Below are positions 45,721 to 56,791 of a stretch of DNA of 64,000 nucleotides, piece after piece; position 1 is the first letter of the stretch, and each line of letters opens with the position of its first letter. The stretch spans positions 125,080,501 to 125,144,500 of the forward strand of contig CM044308.1 of assembly GCA_024291935.2 (NCBI GenBank), in the 5' to 3' direction. The notes under the pieces are model-generated. The model did not search any database and was not told where the DNA came from. It was given only the letters and a program-made list of their open reading frames with translations. This DNA comes from Okapia johnstoni (Eukaryota; Chordata; Mammalia; Artiodactyla; Giraffidae). A program made the position numbers and the translations under genes.

Positions 45721-46230
45721 GTAAACCATTTCAGCCTTTTTCTATCAGTTGAAAAAATAAAAACAGCCTGAATATCCATCAGTGAATGAATGGCTAAACT
45801 ATTGTATGCACATGTTGGGGAATACTATTTGAGTATGAAGTTGGTCTGGGATTGTCTTTAAGTCATGTTACTGAATGGGAGATACAGGGACTAGGACACT
45901 TAATGTGTAGCATATAATTCCATTTCTACAGTCCCCAACTATAAATATATTGTAAATACTAATATAAATTTTTATTTATTATATTATAATTTATAGTACA
46001 GCAAAACTATATATATTATATATTATAGCAAATATTTAAAAGTGAAAAAAAAACTGAGAGAATACAAGCCATACTGACACAGGGAGGAGACTGGGATTAG
46101 GGGTGGTAGTGAAGAGGTATTATACTCTTTGTTTTCTCTATCCCTGGGGAATTTTTTAATATTAAGATAGAATCATGTATTACAATTAAATATAAAAACT
46201 TTAAAATAATTCTGAACAGGGAAGATATGA
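45721..46230 (+). mobile_element. Old L1 3'-end fossil, sense (tentative)
   Basis: AACAGCCTGAATATCCATCAGTGAATGAATGGCTAAAC, then TTGGGGAATACTATTTGAGTATGAAG resembles the sense L1 ORF2 end (…ATGGAATATTA..). Followed by an A/T-rich tract. Diverged. Confidence 0.55.
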
Positions 46231-46454
46231 CTTAGGACAAAAAGCAACCACTTTGGTTGGAGCTAGGTGGTGATCCTGAGGGGAGACATGGGCACAGACC
46301 TAACCATTCCCCCTCATTAGTGAATCTAGCAGTAGGCATCGGAGTGACAGCTCTGTCTCTGTGGTTAATACTCTCAGAATAGTTCATTATTCTCAATGTC
46401 TTGCTTTATTGCTTTTATGAGTAAGGAAATAGAATAGCTTTTTAGCACACTCCA

Positions 46455-46812
46455 GTGGTGTTGGAGAAGACTCTTGAGAGTCCCTTGGACTGTAAGGAGA
46501 TCCAACAAGTCCATCCTAAAGGAGATCAGTCCTGGATGTTCATTGGAAGGACTGACGTTGAAGCTGAAACTCCAATACTTTGGCCACCTCATGTGAAGAG
46601 TTGACTCATTGGAAAAGACCCTAATGCTGGGAAGGATTGGGGGCAGGAGGAGAAGGGGACGACAGAGGATGAGATGGCTGGATGGCATCACCAACTTGAT
46701 GGACATGAGTTTGGGTAGACTCCGGGAGTTGGTGATGGACAGGGAGGCCTTGCATGCTGCGATTCATGGGGTCACAAAGAGTCGGACACGACTGAGCGAT
46801 TGAACTGAACTG
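46455..46812 (+). mobile_element. BovB 3' fragment (copy 7)
   Basis: It starts at GTGGTGTTGGAGAAGACTC in the RT C-terminus and ends GGACACGACTGAGCGATTGAACTGAACTG. The CTGAACTG-type tail and low divergence match copy 3. The C-terminal block [17 protein letters not shown] is readable at 46609-46803. No catalytic region. Confidence 0.93.
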
Positions 46813-47179
46813 TGTTTATTTAACTGTATGTTAATGATTAGTAACTATTATACTTCAATCTTTGTATCTTCCTCTGCTTACTCTTTCTCTCCTTCCCTTA
46901 TACCTTTCCCGTCTTACCAGCTGGTTGATATATCCTGTATAGGATCTGCCTCAAAATTGACAACTTCCAGGTAGTCTTTCTTAATTAACTTAGTCTTATT
47001 GATAAATCTTTTACTCAGTATGTTCTTGATGAATGTGCTTTAATATTTGACAACTTCATTTTATACCTTCTAGAGGTATTGCTTGCTAATTGTTTTTCTG
47101 TCATTTTTTGCATATATGTTCTCTTAATGCATCTTTTAAAGTCACGAACTCTTTATGAGATGAAATACAGGGAACAGTG

Positions 47180-47335
47180 AGGTGTATGGACATTGGAGAC
47201 AGAAACACCTATTTGAAACCTGATCCTTCCACTTTTTAGTTGGACAGTTTTAAGAAAATTCCTTCTTTTAAGCTGCTTTTCCCCCACATGTGAAACTGGA
47301 ACAAGTCATGATTTAAATTGCATTATAGACATTAT
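47180..47335 (+). mobile_element. MIR fragment
   Basis: GGACATTGGAGACAGAAACACC, ATTTGAAACCTGATCCTTCCAC, TTAAGCTGCTTTTCCCCCACATGTGAAACTGG follow the MIR tRNA-side and core at low identity. Confidence 0.55.
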
Positions 47336-47644
47336 CTGATGTCAGATGATTTATTTGCTAGCTTTAGTCAAATATGTTCAGGGTCCTGGGTACTGCAAAG
47401 GTAGCCCAAATGATGAAAATGAGGTTTATACTGTCAAATCCAACACAAGTTACTACCTCAGGGGACTCCTTTGTTCCTCAAACTCTGCTTACTGTGAATT
47501 TGCTCACATTCAAAGGAACTGTTCCATATTTGTCTAGTTTTTTTTTTTTCTACTTTGATTTTTTTGTTTTGTTTTTGCTACTTTGGGGATCAAGGTCATA
47601 TTTTGTCCTGGCATCATTTCTTGGGTTATTTACAATATATTTAT

Positions 47645-48221
47645 GTTTATGTGCATTCATTCATGTAGTCATTCATTTATTAAAGATTTACTGAGTGCTG
47701 CTGTGCTAGGTACTAAAGATACACATGAAGCTTGAGTAGGAGCCTACTAGGTGGACAAATTGGGGAGAGCATTCTAAACTGAAGGTATAGCATGTGCAAA
47801 GTTCCCAAGGCATGAAAGAACAGGACTTACTTTAGGAGTTCAAGTTCTGCACAGTATAGTACTGCAACACTGGGTGAGATAGGTAGTTGGTTTGAGATGG
47901 GATTAAGCAGATAGGCAGGTATGGCCATCTGTATATCATGCCAAAGAGTTGACATTTTATCATGCTGGCAATGTAGGCCTACTATAGAATTTTGAATAAG
48001 AAAATAACAAGGTCATATTTGTATGTTATAAGGAAGTTCTAGCTTCGAAGTACAAGATGGATTAGAGGTAGATGAATACAGAGGGAGAGAGGAAAATAAG
48101 GAGGCTATGGAGTAGGCTGATGGAGATGATAAGTGACTGAATTAGGCCATGAAAGAGGGAATGGGGTGATGAGAAAGGAGTTTAGGAAGCAGAATTGATA
48201 GATGTTGGTGCTTGATTGATG
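47645..48221 (-). mobile_element. Ancient L2-like repeat, antisense (left part)
   Basis: CATTCATTCATGTAGTCATTCATTTATTAAAGATTTACTGAGTGCTGC, GTGCTAGGTACTAAAGATAC, GTATAGCATGTGCAAAGTTCCCAAGGC and the later GAGGCTATGGAGTAGGCTGATGGAGATGATAAG are the antisense phrases of a well-known old mammal-wide element, most likely L2. It resumes at about 48750. Confidence 0.55.
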
Positions 48222-48750
48222 TATTAGTTTTCTATTGCTGTCATAACAAATTTGTTAGAAATCTGACATGGATCTCACTGTGCTAAAATCAGAGCATTCG
48301 CAGGGCTGCATCCCTTTCTGAGGCCCCAGGGGAGAACTGATTTCCTTGTTCATTCAGGTCATTAGCAGAATTCAGTTTCTTGCATTTGCAGAATTGAGAT
48401 CCCCATTTATTTGCTGGGTAGCAGCTGAGTCCCATTCCCATCTTCCAGAGGCCACCTGCAGTCCTTGGCTTGTGGCTCTCTTTCCTAATCTTCAAAGTCA
48501 ACAGTGGCAAGTAGAGTACCTTTCACATTTCAATTCTTTCCTACCTCTTCTTTCTTTCTGCCTCTCTTTTATGCTTTAAAGGAGATGAGATTAAATTAAG
48601 TTCATCCAGATAATCCAAGGTAATCTTCCATCTCCAGGTCCTTAACTGTAATCATCAGCAAAGTCCCTTTTGCCATGGAAGGTAACATGTTCATAGGCAC
48701 CAGGAACTAGAATGTGGACTTTTTAATAAGGGGAGCCCTTATTCTGTTTT
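48222..48750 (+). mobile_element. Ancient repeat inserted in the L2-like element
   Basis: TATTAGTTTTCTATTGCTGTCATAACAAATTTG opens a familiar old repeat type that also seems to underlie 21500-22040. CTTGGCTTGTGGCTCTCTTTCC and GGTCCTTAACTGTAATCATCAGC fit its inner part. The host element's GATTGATG (48214-48221) and GATTGGATG (about 48757) may be a diverged target duplication. Family not named with certainty. Confidence 0.5.
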
Positions 48751-49030
48751 TTTAGATTGGATGTGGGGTCAGTGGAGGACATTGAACTCAAGTTTCTGAC
48801 TTCAACTACCAGGTAGAGTGCAGATTTAGGAGAAGATGATGAGTTTGATTTTGAACATGCTGATTCTAAGGTGCCCCTAGAAAATCAAAATGGAACATCT
48901 AGTAAATAGTTGGATGCACCAGTGAAAAGGCAGAGGAAAAACCAAGACAGGAGATATAGATTAGAAAGATGCTAATATATAGTGAGCCCTCAGTGAATGT
49001 TTAGAATAGGAGGAGAAGAAAGCTGAGAAC
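48751..49030 (-). mobile_element. Ancient L2-like repeat, antisense (right part)
   Basis: GATTGGATGTGGGGTCAGTGGAGGA, TTTGATTTTGAACATGCTGA and ATCTAGTAAATAGTTGGATGCACC continue the element interrupted at 48222. Confidence 0.5.
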
Positions 49031-50309
49031 AGAATGCTGGGACCAATATATTGTAGTTGCACCAGAGGGAGAAGGACTCACAAAAGGAACTGAAGGAAAA
49101 CCTACGTGGTCTCTCATCATGGGGTCTGGGATGTTTGTAACTTATTTCTGCTTTTCTATTTACCTGGGCTGCTTTCTCCTCATTCCCTAGTTTCCTACCT
49201 ATTCCGAGTATCTGCTTCCCAAAACCAGTTTGTATATTGTGCTCTCCTGTCATCATGGATCTTTCAGCTTCAGATCTCATTACTAAACTGTCTGTTGTTT
49301 GTTTGTTTTTTTTCGTTCTGTTTCTGTTCACGGTGAAAAAAAAAGGGAAAACCTTCTAAAGAGAATCAAATTGACCCAGCTTATCATTTTGAGTCATGCT
49401 TTGGCACAGGTCACTAGATGAAATTTGGATTGGTTGTCCTGAGATTGGGTGTCCCCCTTCATCCAATCAGCTTCGTCTCTATTTCAGGAACTAAAATGAA
49501 TTCAATCTGACTGTTCAGCAAATCATTTTGTTCCACAGAGGCTTTGGGGGAAGAAGGTTAACTTTATCTCCATCGTATTTGCTAGCTCTAGGATTATGAT
49601 GTCAAAAATGGGCATCACCTCTTGCTGCTAGCCTCATGTAGCTCTAATGCTGTCTGTATGCAGGGATCATTTTGTAGAAATTGAATCTGGAGTCCAAATC
49701 ACAGGAAGAAAATCCAGGCAGGGAAACCTCAAATCAAATATAGTAATTTTCCTTTACTGACTAATCTCTTTTCTACATTGCCTTGGTATGTTTATAAATA
49801 TTATCCAAATGAGAACTTGTTATTCAGATTCATGGGCCTTTCAACCACTCAGCATTCAAACATCCTACAGGCTCTCAGCATCCATACACATACGTGAGTG
49901 ATGCCTGCCTATCTCAGCTATGCTCTGACACTCTTATCACACTGAACATGAAGCATTTCTCCTTGTGGTGAGAGATCCTTTTGGGCAGGGTTGTAGCTTT
50001 ATCTGTAGTGTTTAGAGGAGCCAAAAAGGCACAACTATTATTATTTGGTGCTCTTCCTGCATATCAAGAGAAAGAATTTATATTGCCAATGAAAACAAAG
50101 TACTGTAAAACCTTCAAATTCCTTTTAGTTTTCATTATGCTCAGATAGTAATCTTTCACAAAACCTCAATTTACTGAACCTAAGTATGATGGATGGACTC
50201 CAGGAAAGGTGGGGCATCTACAAAGTCAAGTGAGCTTTGCCAAAACTAAATTCCTGTGATGTCAAACTCAAAGTATTTCCTTGTGTGGGGTTCATGTGAG
50301 GCCATCATA
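49031..50309. other. Unassigned stretch
   Basis: No gene or named repeat recognised. Confidence 0.4.
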
Positions 50310-50541
50310 GGTTGGTGGTGGTGGTGGTGGTGGTGGTTTAGTCGCTAAGTCATGTCCAACTCTTGTGACCTCATGGACTGTAGCCTGCCAGGCTTTTCTG
50401 ACCATGGGATTCTCCAGGCAAGAATACTGGAGTAGGTTGCTATTTCCTTCTCCAAGGGATCTTTCTGACCCAGGAATCGAACCCGGGTCTCCTGCATTGC
50501 AGACAGATTCTTTACCAACTGACCTATGAGGGGTTGGTGGT
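50310..50541 (-). mobile_element. Bov-tA SINE, inverted, with (GGT)n tail
   Basis: BovA tail and core, then a reversed tRNA head (AGGAATCGAACCCGGGTCTCC ... CCTATGAG). The 3' side carries a (GGT)n run of about eight units at 50313-50337, a tail microsatellite. GGTTGGTGGT occurs at 50310-50319 and 50532-50541 as a likely duplication. The 162-codon minus-strand ORF at 50292-50780 is built on this SINE. Confidence 0.92.
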
Positions 50542-51479
50542 AGCCTGGGCAAATGGTGATCTGCTGTTTTCCTCTGTGTCCTGCTGCAGAGGTTCAGGCC
50601 AACACATAAACAGTAACCCCTCCTCATAGTTCCTGCTGAGGGACAGGCTGGAAACAGGAAGGGACAGTGTTCTTTACACCAGCATGGACACTTCCATCCA
50701 TTTATCCAGTTGTCTCTTGCGAGGTCACTCTCTAATTGTGGCAGAGGTTTGTCCCTCCATGCTTGACTGGCCAAGGTCAAGCCTACTAGGGTTTAATCAA
50801 GTGTGCCTACAAGTGACTTATTGGTCACAGTTAATGGCTTTGGAGGTGGATGAAGTCTGTTAGACAGTAAATTGCTTGAGCAGCTTTTCTCTGTGGAACT
50901 GACCTCACTGAGAGCAGAATAAGCAGGAAACCTGAGCAGAATTAGAGAAGTCTGAGCTGTGGAAAGGACTGTAGAGATGATCTAGAGTAAATTGCTCACT
51001 AAGAGTTACTACCCTGAGGTGAACTGGAAGGACATGTGGATGTATAATCTCAAATAGCTAGAGTCAGTAAGAATAGTTCAGCCAAGCTGGTATTAAAGCA
51101 GAAGTTATGTGATGGTATTTTTATTATGTAAAGAAGCGCAGGGAAAGTTGAAGGCAAATATTGTTAAATGAATGAGATAGAGGCAGTCTCCAAAATAACG
51201 AAGAGCAACTTTTCAACGGCTGCTCTTTCTAGCTGGGTGCACGGGTAATTTTCCTTTGGGTTTCTGAATCAGAAGATCTGAAGAATATTTAAATTCTTAT
51301 GCAGAATAGGGAAACCATATAGTTTCTTGCATCATTCTTCCTTTCCCACCTTATCCTTCCCGCCTATTCTCTCTCCAGATCTGAAAGAATCGTATAGTCT
51401 AGCCTCAAAAGATTACTCATGTCCTTTGAACCTACCAGACTTTTTACACTTCTGTAACTTAGTACATCTTGTTTCCTAA
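50542..51479. other. Unassigned stretch
   Basis: No gene or named repeat recognised. Confidence 0.4.
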
Positions 51480-51690
51480 AACTGAGGTAGCTTTCCTGTC
51501 CTCTATCTTAAAAACTCCAACCAATTTTCAAGGGTTAGCTGAAGTTCATTTTCTTTTTAAAGTCTTCTGGGACTCCCCAGATTGGATAAGCTGCCACTTT
51601 ATTATGCTTCCACATATTTTTGTGCTTGTGATATACTTATAAAATTATGTTCTAATCACATAATGGAGTAATCCTGTGAAATATCAGCTC
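51480..51690 (+). mobile_element. Probable L2 fragment
   Basis: CTCCAACCAATTTTCAAGGGTTAGCTGAAG, then AAAGTCTTCTGGGACTCCCCAG resembles the L2 3' region that reads CTCAAATGTCACCTCC..GCCTTCCCTGAC.. in better copies. Confidence 0.5.
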
Positions 51691-51831
51691 AATAGAATTA
51701 ATTACATAAAACAGTGGCTTAAAGAATATGGAAATTTATTTCTCTGTCCGGTTAAGGAAGACTAGGCAGAAGCATTCTAGAGCTGGTATGGTAGCTTTAA
51801 AATGTCATCGTGAATCCAACGTCCTGTCTAT

Positions 51832-52061
51832 CTTCTTTGCCATGAAAGTGAAGTCGCTCAGTCATATCTGACTCTTTGTGACCCCATGGACTATAGCCCC
51901 CAAGTCTCCTCCGTCCATGGGATTTTCCAGGTAAGAGTACTGGAGTGGGTTGCCATTTCCTTCTTCAGGGGATCTTCCTAACCCAGATATTGAACTCGGG
52001 TGTCCTGCATCGCAGGCAGACTCTTTACCATCTGAGCCACCAGGGAATCCTTCTTTGCCAT
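51832..52061 (-). mobile_element. Bov-tA SINE, inverted, 12-bp TSD
   Basis: BovA tail (GAAAGTGAAGTCGCTCAGTC), core, and reversed tRNA head (AACTCGGGTGTCCTGCATCG ... TGAGCCACCAGGGAA). CTTCTTTGCCAT is duplicated exactly at 51832-51843 and 52050-52061. Confidence 0.95.
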
Positions 52062-53388
52062 ACTCAGCTCATAGCTCACATTTTCATTTCACATACAAAA
52101 TGGCTGTTCATGGTACAGTCATAACATCCATGTTCCAAGAAGAGATAGCATGTCTCTCCTTTTTTTAAGAAGACTTTTTAGAAATATCATAGAACGATTT
52201 TAGTAGTATGTAATTTGGCAGTATATAATTTGGCCAGAACTCAGTCACATGGCCATATCTAGCTGCACAAAACTCAGTAAAAATATATATGGCAGCATTG
52301 TATCAGAATAAAAATTGTATTAGAAGAGGTGAGAAAAGGAAGGGTATTGAGAGGCAGCTTACTATCACATTATCAGATACATTTTTTATTTCTGATCATT
52401 CATGTTGCTCCCCCTTCCTTTGCCAATCGAAGCTGAGCAAACTATGGCTTTAGGAAGCAAATAGAACCCAAGTGAAAACAAAGGTATAAAATGGGTTTAA
52501 GATTTATAGTCATAGTTCATATGTGCAGAAATGTAACTTTCTTCATTTGCTGAACTTGACTTGCCCATAGCCCCTATTTCCATTTACCGCTAGAAAAAAA
52601 TTCTTATCAATTAAAGGTAATGTCAATTCTGTTTTAAAATTGATTCTCTTTGGGTAAATATTCAGCCAAATGTAGGGTTTTGACATTTTCCTTTTCCTGC
52701 CTTCTCACCAGGAAGTGGTCTGGTTACCAGAGTCTTTCCACAGTTCTCTAGTTCTCTTGGGACCTCCAGTACTTAGGTGTACACCTAACTCCAGTTACAT
52801 TAGGTGTCTGTCATCTTCACTACCCAGGAACTTCTCAGGGTCTGGAACCTTGTCTTAGCTGTTTTGCTTTCTCTGGTGCCTATTGTGAAGGTTGACATAT
52901 AGGAAAAATTTAAAAAATGTGACCGGTGAATTTATAAGTATACTTTAAATGCATCATGTAATTAATTCAAATGGACCATAATAATCTGAAAATCCTGTAA
53001 AATTAAAAGTCTTCTCTCAAGCTAATAGCACTTGGCTTATAGCTTTCTTATGGCACCAATAATACTCAGCTCTCAGTTATAGGGGTTATGTGCTTGCCTC
53101 ACCCTTCAATAGCGTCCACTCCCTAAAGAATGTTACTCATCTGTGTAACTCTCAGAGGTCCTGTGGAAAGTTGTGGACATAGTAGGCCTTTAGTCAATGG
53201 AAATGAGCCACTAAACGAATAGGGATTGGCACTTTACAATTTACCATTGATAAACGACTCCTACCCAGAAATAAATAAGCCTAGATTTTATCAGAGCTAT
53301 TTAGAACAATATCAGTAAAGATAAGTTGATATTTTGCTTTTAGCAAATCAATATTTTTGTTAGAAAAAAAAATGTTTTTGTTTTTCAG
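52062..53388. other. Unassigned, possibly old repeat at 52062-52330
   Basis: The bases on both sides of the Bov-tA (from about 51690, AAACAGTGGCTTAAAGAATA, to ACTCAGTCACATGGCCATATCTAGCTGC near 52260) may be one old mammal-wide repeat split by it. The rest to 53388 shows nothing recognisable. Confidence 0.38.
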
Positions 53389-53454
53389 AAATCCTCCACC
53401 TACTTTACTTCATCCGGAAAAATGGTGTGAAGAATTCAACCACTTCATTTCACA
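53389..53454 (+). CDS. Candidate 66-bp internal exon (unidentified gene)
   Basis: The segment follows a good acceptor (TGTTTTTGTTTTTCAG, ending at 53388) and precedes a strong donor (GTGAGTAT from 53455). It is 66 bp, so including or skipping it keeps the frame. Reading from 53390 gives [20 protein letters not shown], hydrophilic and protein-like; the frame from 53391 is also open, the third is closed by TGA. I do not recognise the protein, and no partner exon is visible in the window, which would then be intronic on both sides. A chance combination of splice-like signals is a real alternative. Confidence 0.3.
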
Positions 53455-54411
53455 GTGAGTATTTCTTCCACGAAAAATTGTTCATCCAGCAAGGCCTTGG
53501 ACGGTGATTGGAGAAATCCAAGCTGTGGAATTGATTTGGCTCTAGATGTTGTTATGCCTTCTAGCACATCATGACACAGAATTTATTCTGGTAAATGATA
53601 AATAGTGCCTCAGCAGATTTGAAAAATATGGAATTCCATTTGACTCTTGGTTATAATCAGTCCTCCTGATCATATGTGTCACATTTATCTGACTACCCTG
53701 TCCTGGGGAAAATATTGCCAAAGGGTCTTGTTTAATAAGAGAGGGGACTCCATATAAACATCCAACACCCACACTTGGGCCAGAGAGGAGACAGAAAGTG
53801 GCAGCCTTCAGTAGAGATTTTGCAACTCAGAATTTAGGCTTTGCTTTAGGACCTGTGGTCTAGGAGCAGGGCTCCAGCTTCCAAGATGATTGAGGGGCAA
53901 AGTGAGATCCTGGGCCTGAGGCACCAAGATGAGAAGCCCCAGCCAGGGCTCAGAGTGTGGAGAACAAGATGAAAACCCAGTTGATGGGTAATGTACCTGT
54001 GGGAACTGTGTTACCAGGAACTAGGCAGTATTGCATGGGACTAAGACAGGAGCAGAACCAACAGTAGCACCAATAGGGTGGGGACTGAGTGCTGTCCCCT
54101 GACAGAGAAACCACACTAGTCCTGAATCTGGGGAAGGTGCTCAGTGTTGGAAGGGTCTATGTAAAGGGGCCTGGTGAACAGTGGGGGGCAGGACTCTAGA
54201 CAAGGCGATTATAAGCTATAGAGGTGCCCTCAGCATCTAGTGTATCAAATAAGGGGTTCAAGGGTCATGGAAGGAGAAAACACGTGACCAAAATAGCTGA
54301 TAAACAGGAAGAAGGAAAGGGTCAACACAAATTTCTCTAACTTATGCCTATGTGCAGACAAAGACAGTGCAAGGAAGCAAACTGGGTCTCTTGATCGCCT
54401 TCCTTAAGCAC
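53455..54411. other. Unassigned stretch
   Basis: No gene or named repeat recognised. If the preceding exon is real this is intron. Confidence 0.35.
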
Positions 54412-54772
54412 AGTACAATCCCTTGTTCACAATTCCAAAACCCAAAGAGCTCTGAAAAATGGAAGTTTTTTGTATTTGAGTCATTTAGCTGCAAGCCCTG
54501 ACCTTATGTGACCTGATTTGGCGGCAACACATGACCTAAACTGAAGTGAAGCTATTTATAGCCATTATTTGTCCTACTAGTGTGAATATTCATGTGAATT
54601 GCTGCAGATATATTAATATGTTTGATTACAGTGTGCTGCCCCAGATCCTGCTGGGGATGTTATATAACATACAGTAAATGCACTGATTTACTTTTCTAAA
54701 ATTTGATAAAATTCTGAATTCTAAAACATATTTGGCCCCAAGGATTTTGTATAAAGAGCTGTGAACCTGTAT
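54412..54772. mobile_element. MITE-like DNA transposon fossil
   Basis: A 360-bp unit starts with GTACAATCCCTTGTTCACAATTCC and ends GTATAAAGAGCTGTGAACCTGTA, whose complement TACAGGTTCACAGCTC pairs loosely with the start. The inner text (TTTGAGTCATTTAGCTGCAAGCCCTGACC) resembles a mammal-wide non-autonomous DNA transposon, but I cannot name it. Confidence 0.4.
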
Positions 54773-56694
54773 TTCATTTTCATTTCAAATACAGCATAAT
54801 TCAAGGTCCCTGAAATTGTTTGCCCAGTCAATCCCTCCTAGCTTTTTGCTATCATCCGCGGAAGGGAGGAGGGGTAAAGAACTCCAAGAATTCTACAACT
54901 CTAAGGAAGGCTGTGTTGGAATGTGACCATGAAATTCAGGGCCGGGGATGGAGGACATTTTCTTGTCCCTCTGGTCCCCACTCTGGTATTTCTGCAGTGA
55001 CTGCAGAATGCAAAAGCAGCCGCAAGTCAACGGTGGTGATAGTGGGCAGTGTTGAGAGGAACAACAGATACAGCAGGAGGGATGATGCTCTCAGAGGAGC
55101 AGAGGAAGAGCCACTTCCTGATATTTGGAAGCCAAACGAAGAGGTGGAAAGCATTGGAGAGCTACAGACATCCTGGTGGCTGGAAACACATTTCAGACAG
55201 CCTCAGAGAGAGAAAGCCAGGGGTTAGGGTTCCTGTGATTTTGCTGGCAAAAGCTGACTCCAGAGTCTTCCTTTTCATTACATTGTTGCACACAGATGCC
55301 CTTGACTGACCTTGAAGCTGTTGACCTAGAAAACCACATCACATACTCACAAATACACTTTCCTATACCAAACACTAAATGCCTCTAAAATGTGACTTGA
55401 CTTACTCACCAAAGTTTTGGCTTCAAGAGTATGTTTGTGTTCTTAAAGTAAGCACAGTATTGCATGGATAGATGTGGGAATAAAGGTACATAATTGATGA
55501 TAGGGTTGTGGCTTTCAGGAATAAATATGGTATAGAAATCCCCCTCTACTATTGATTTTTCTTTATGGCAAATCCCATTATATTCCCATTTAAATATGGT
55601 TAAGTCTTCCCCAACTCTGAGAATTCTATATGTGCTCATTCTGAGTTGCTTTAGACTTAGAAAAATGTTGGTACTAGAATGGAGGACTCAACACAGAAAA
55701 CAATGCCTTTAGTATGCATACGTCAGCTACAGAGCAAATGCATCTTATTGAAATGGCAGAGGAGAGAGAGTCTGAAAAGGTTCTAATGAACCAGTGAAGG
55801 TAAAGAGAAATTAAGTGATTGTTGTGTGCTTTATTACTAATTTAAGACATGGAAAAATGTCATCAGTATTCTCTTTATTTAATGACTTGTCCTTACTGGT
55901 TTTATTAGTGAAAATAATATATGTTATAGGTGTTCGTAGATTCTTTCCTGACCTCAGTCCTTCAATTCTATTTTCCCCATAACGTCTGAGATACTTTAAC
56001 CATGAATTTTCCTTTTACAAAATTTTTAGGAATATTACTGTCAAGATTAGGAACTAATTATTATATTTTATATCTTTAGGTAGAAAACTATTTACTATTC
56101 CAAAATATTACCCTTTGGTTATTAGGAACCAGCCTACCAAATGCGATTTTAATTTTCTATTTCATTCTATTTATTCAAATCTCTAATTAAATGTAAACAA
56201 AGATACTCACTGGGTTAGAAATGTGTATTTAAAGAGAGAGCCTTGGTTTACTTTTATACTTACTTTACTCATCTTGGGAAAGAAAAGGGAAAACTATGAA
56301 GGATTAAGACCTTCAGATCATAAACTTTTCATTATTGCTGAAACTGAGGTGGGAAGAGGGTTATCTGGTAAATTTTTTTAGCCTGAATTATCCAGATAAT
56401 TTCTTCAGTTCCCATTGTGGATGGGAATTGTGCCTTGATTTAAAGTAAACTAAACTAGTTCTTTCTAAAGAATAAATAGGACTAGAAATTTTTTTAACAG
56501 TTTTAAAACCTTTAATACCTAGTTCTCATGTAACTGCTGAGCCATATCAGCGTCAGTTCAATAATTTAGTCTTTCTTGGTCCATGATGGTCACCATTCAC
56601 CAAAGGACCTCATGGCTTCTCATTGTTCCTGCAGGGATCTGAAGGAATTGGTCAGGCTGCAGCCCAGTGATCACAGCTATGTAGACAGGGGACT
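54773..56694. other. Unassigned, contains a 135-codon ORF
   Basis: The plus-strand ORF 54820-55227 is one of the longest frames outside recognised repeats. It has no domain, signal peptide or similarity I know, and overlaps open frames in other phases, so I leave it uncalled. The stretch 54840-55140 keeps a few CpGs. Confidence 0.35.
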
Positions 56695-56695
56695 C

Positions 56696-56788
<93 letters not shown>
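56695..56788. repeat. Compound (GT)n(GA)n microsatellite
   Basis: About 18 GT units (to 56731) pass directly into about 29 GA units (to 56788). It is uninterrupted and likely polymorphic. ORFs across it on both strands are repeat translations. Confidence 0.97.

Positions 56789-56791
<3 letters not shown>

Noticed and set aside
50292..50780. 162-codon minus-strand ORF
   Set aside because: Its middle is the Bov-tA translation (SVGKESVCNAGDPGSIPG) and its end is the (GGT)n tail read as polyproline.
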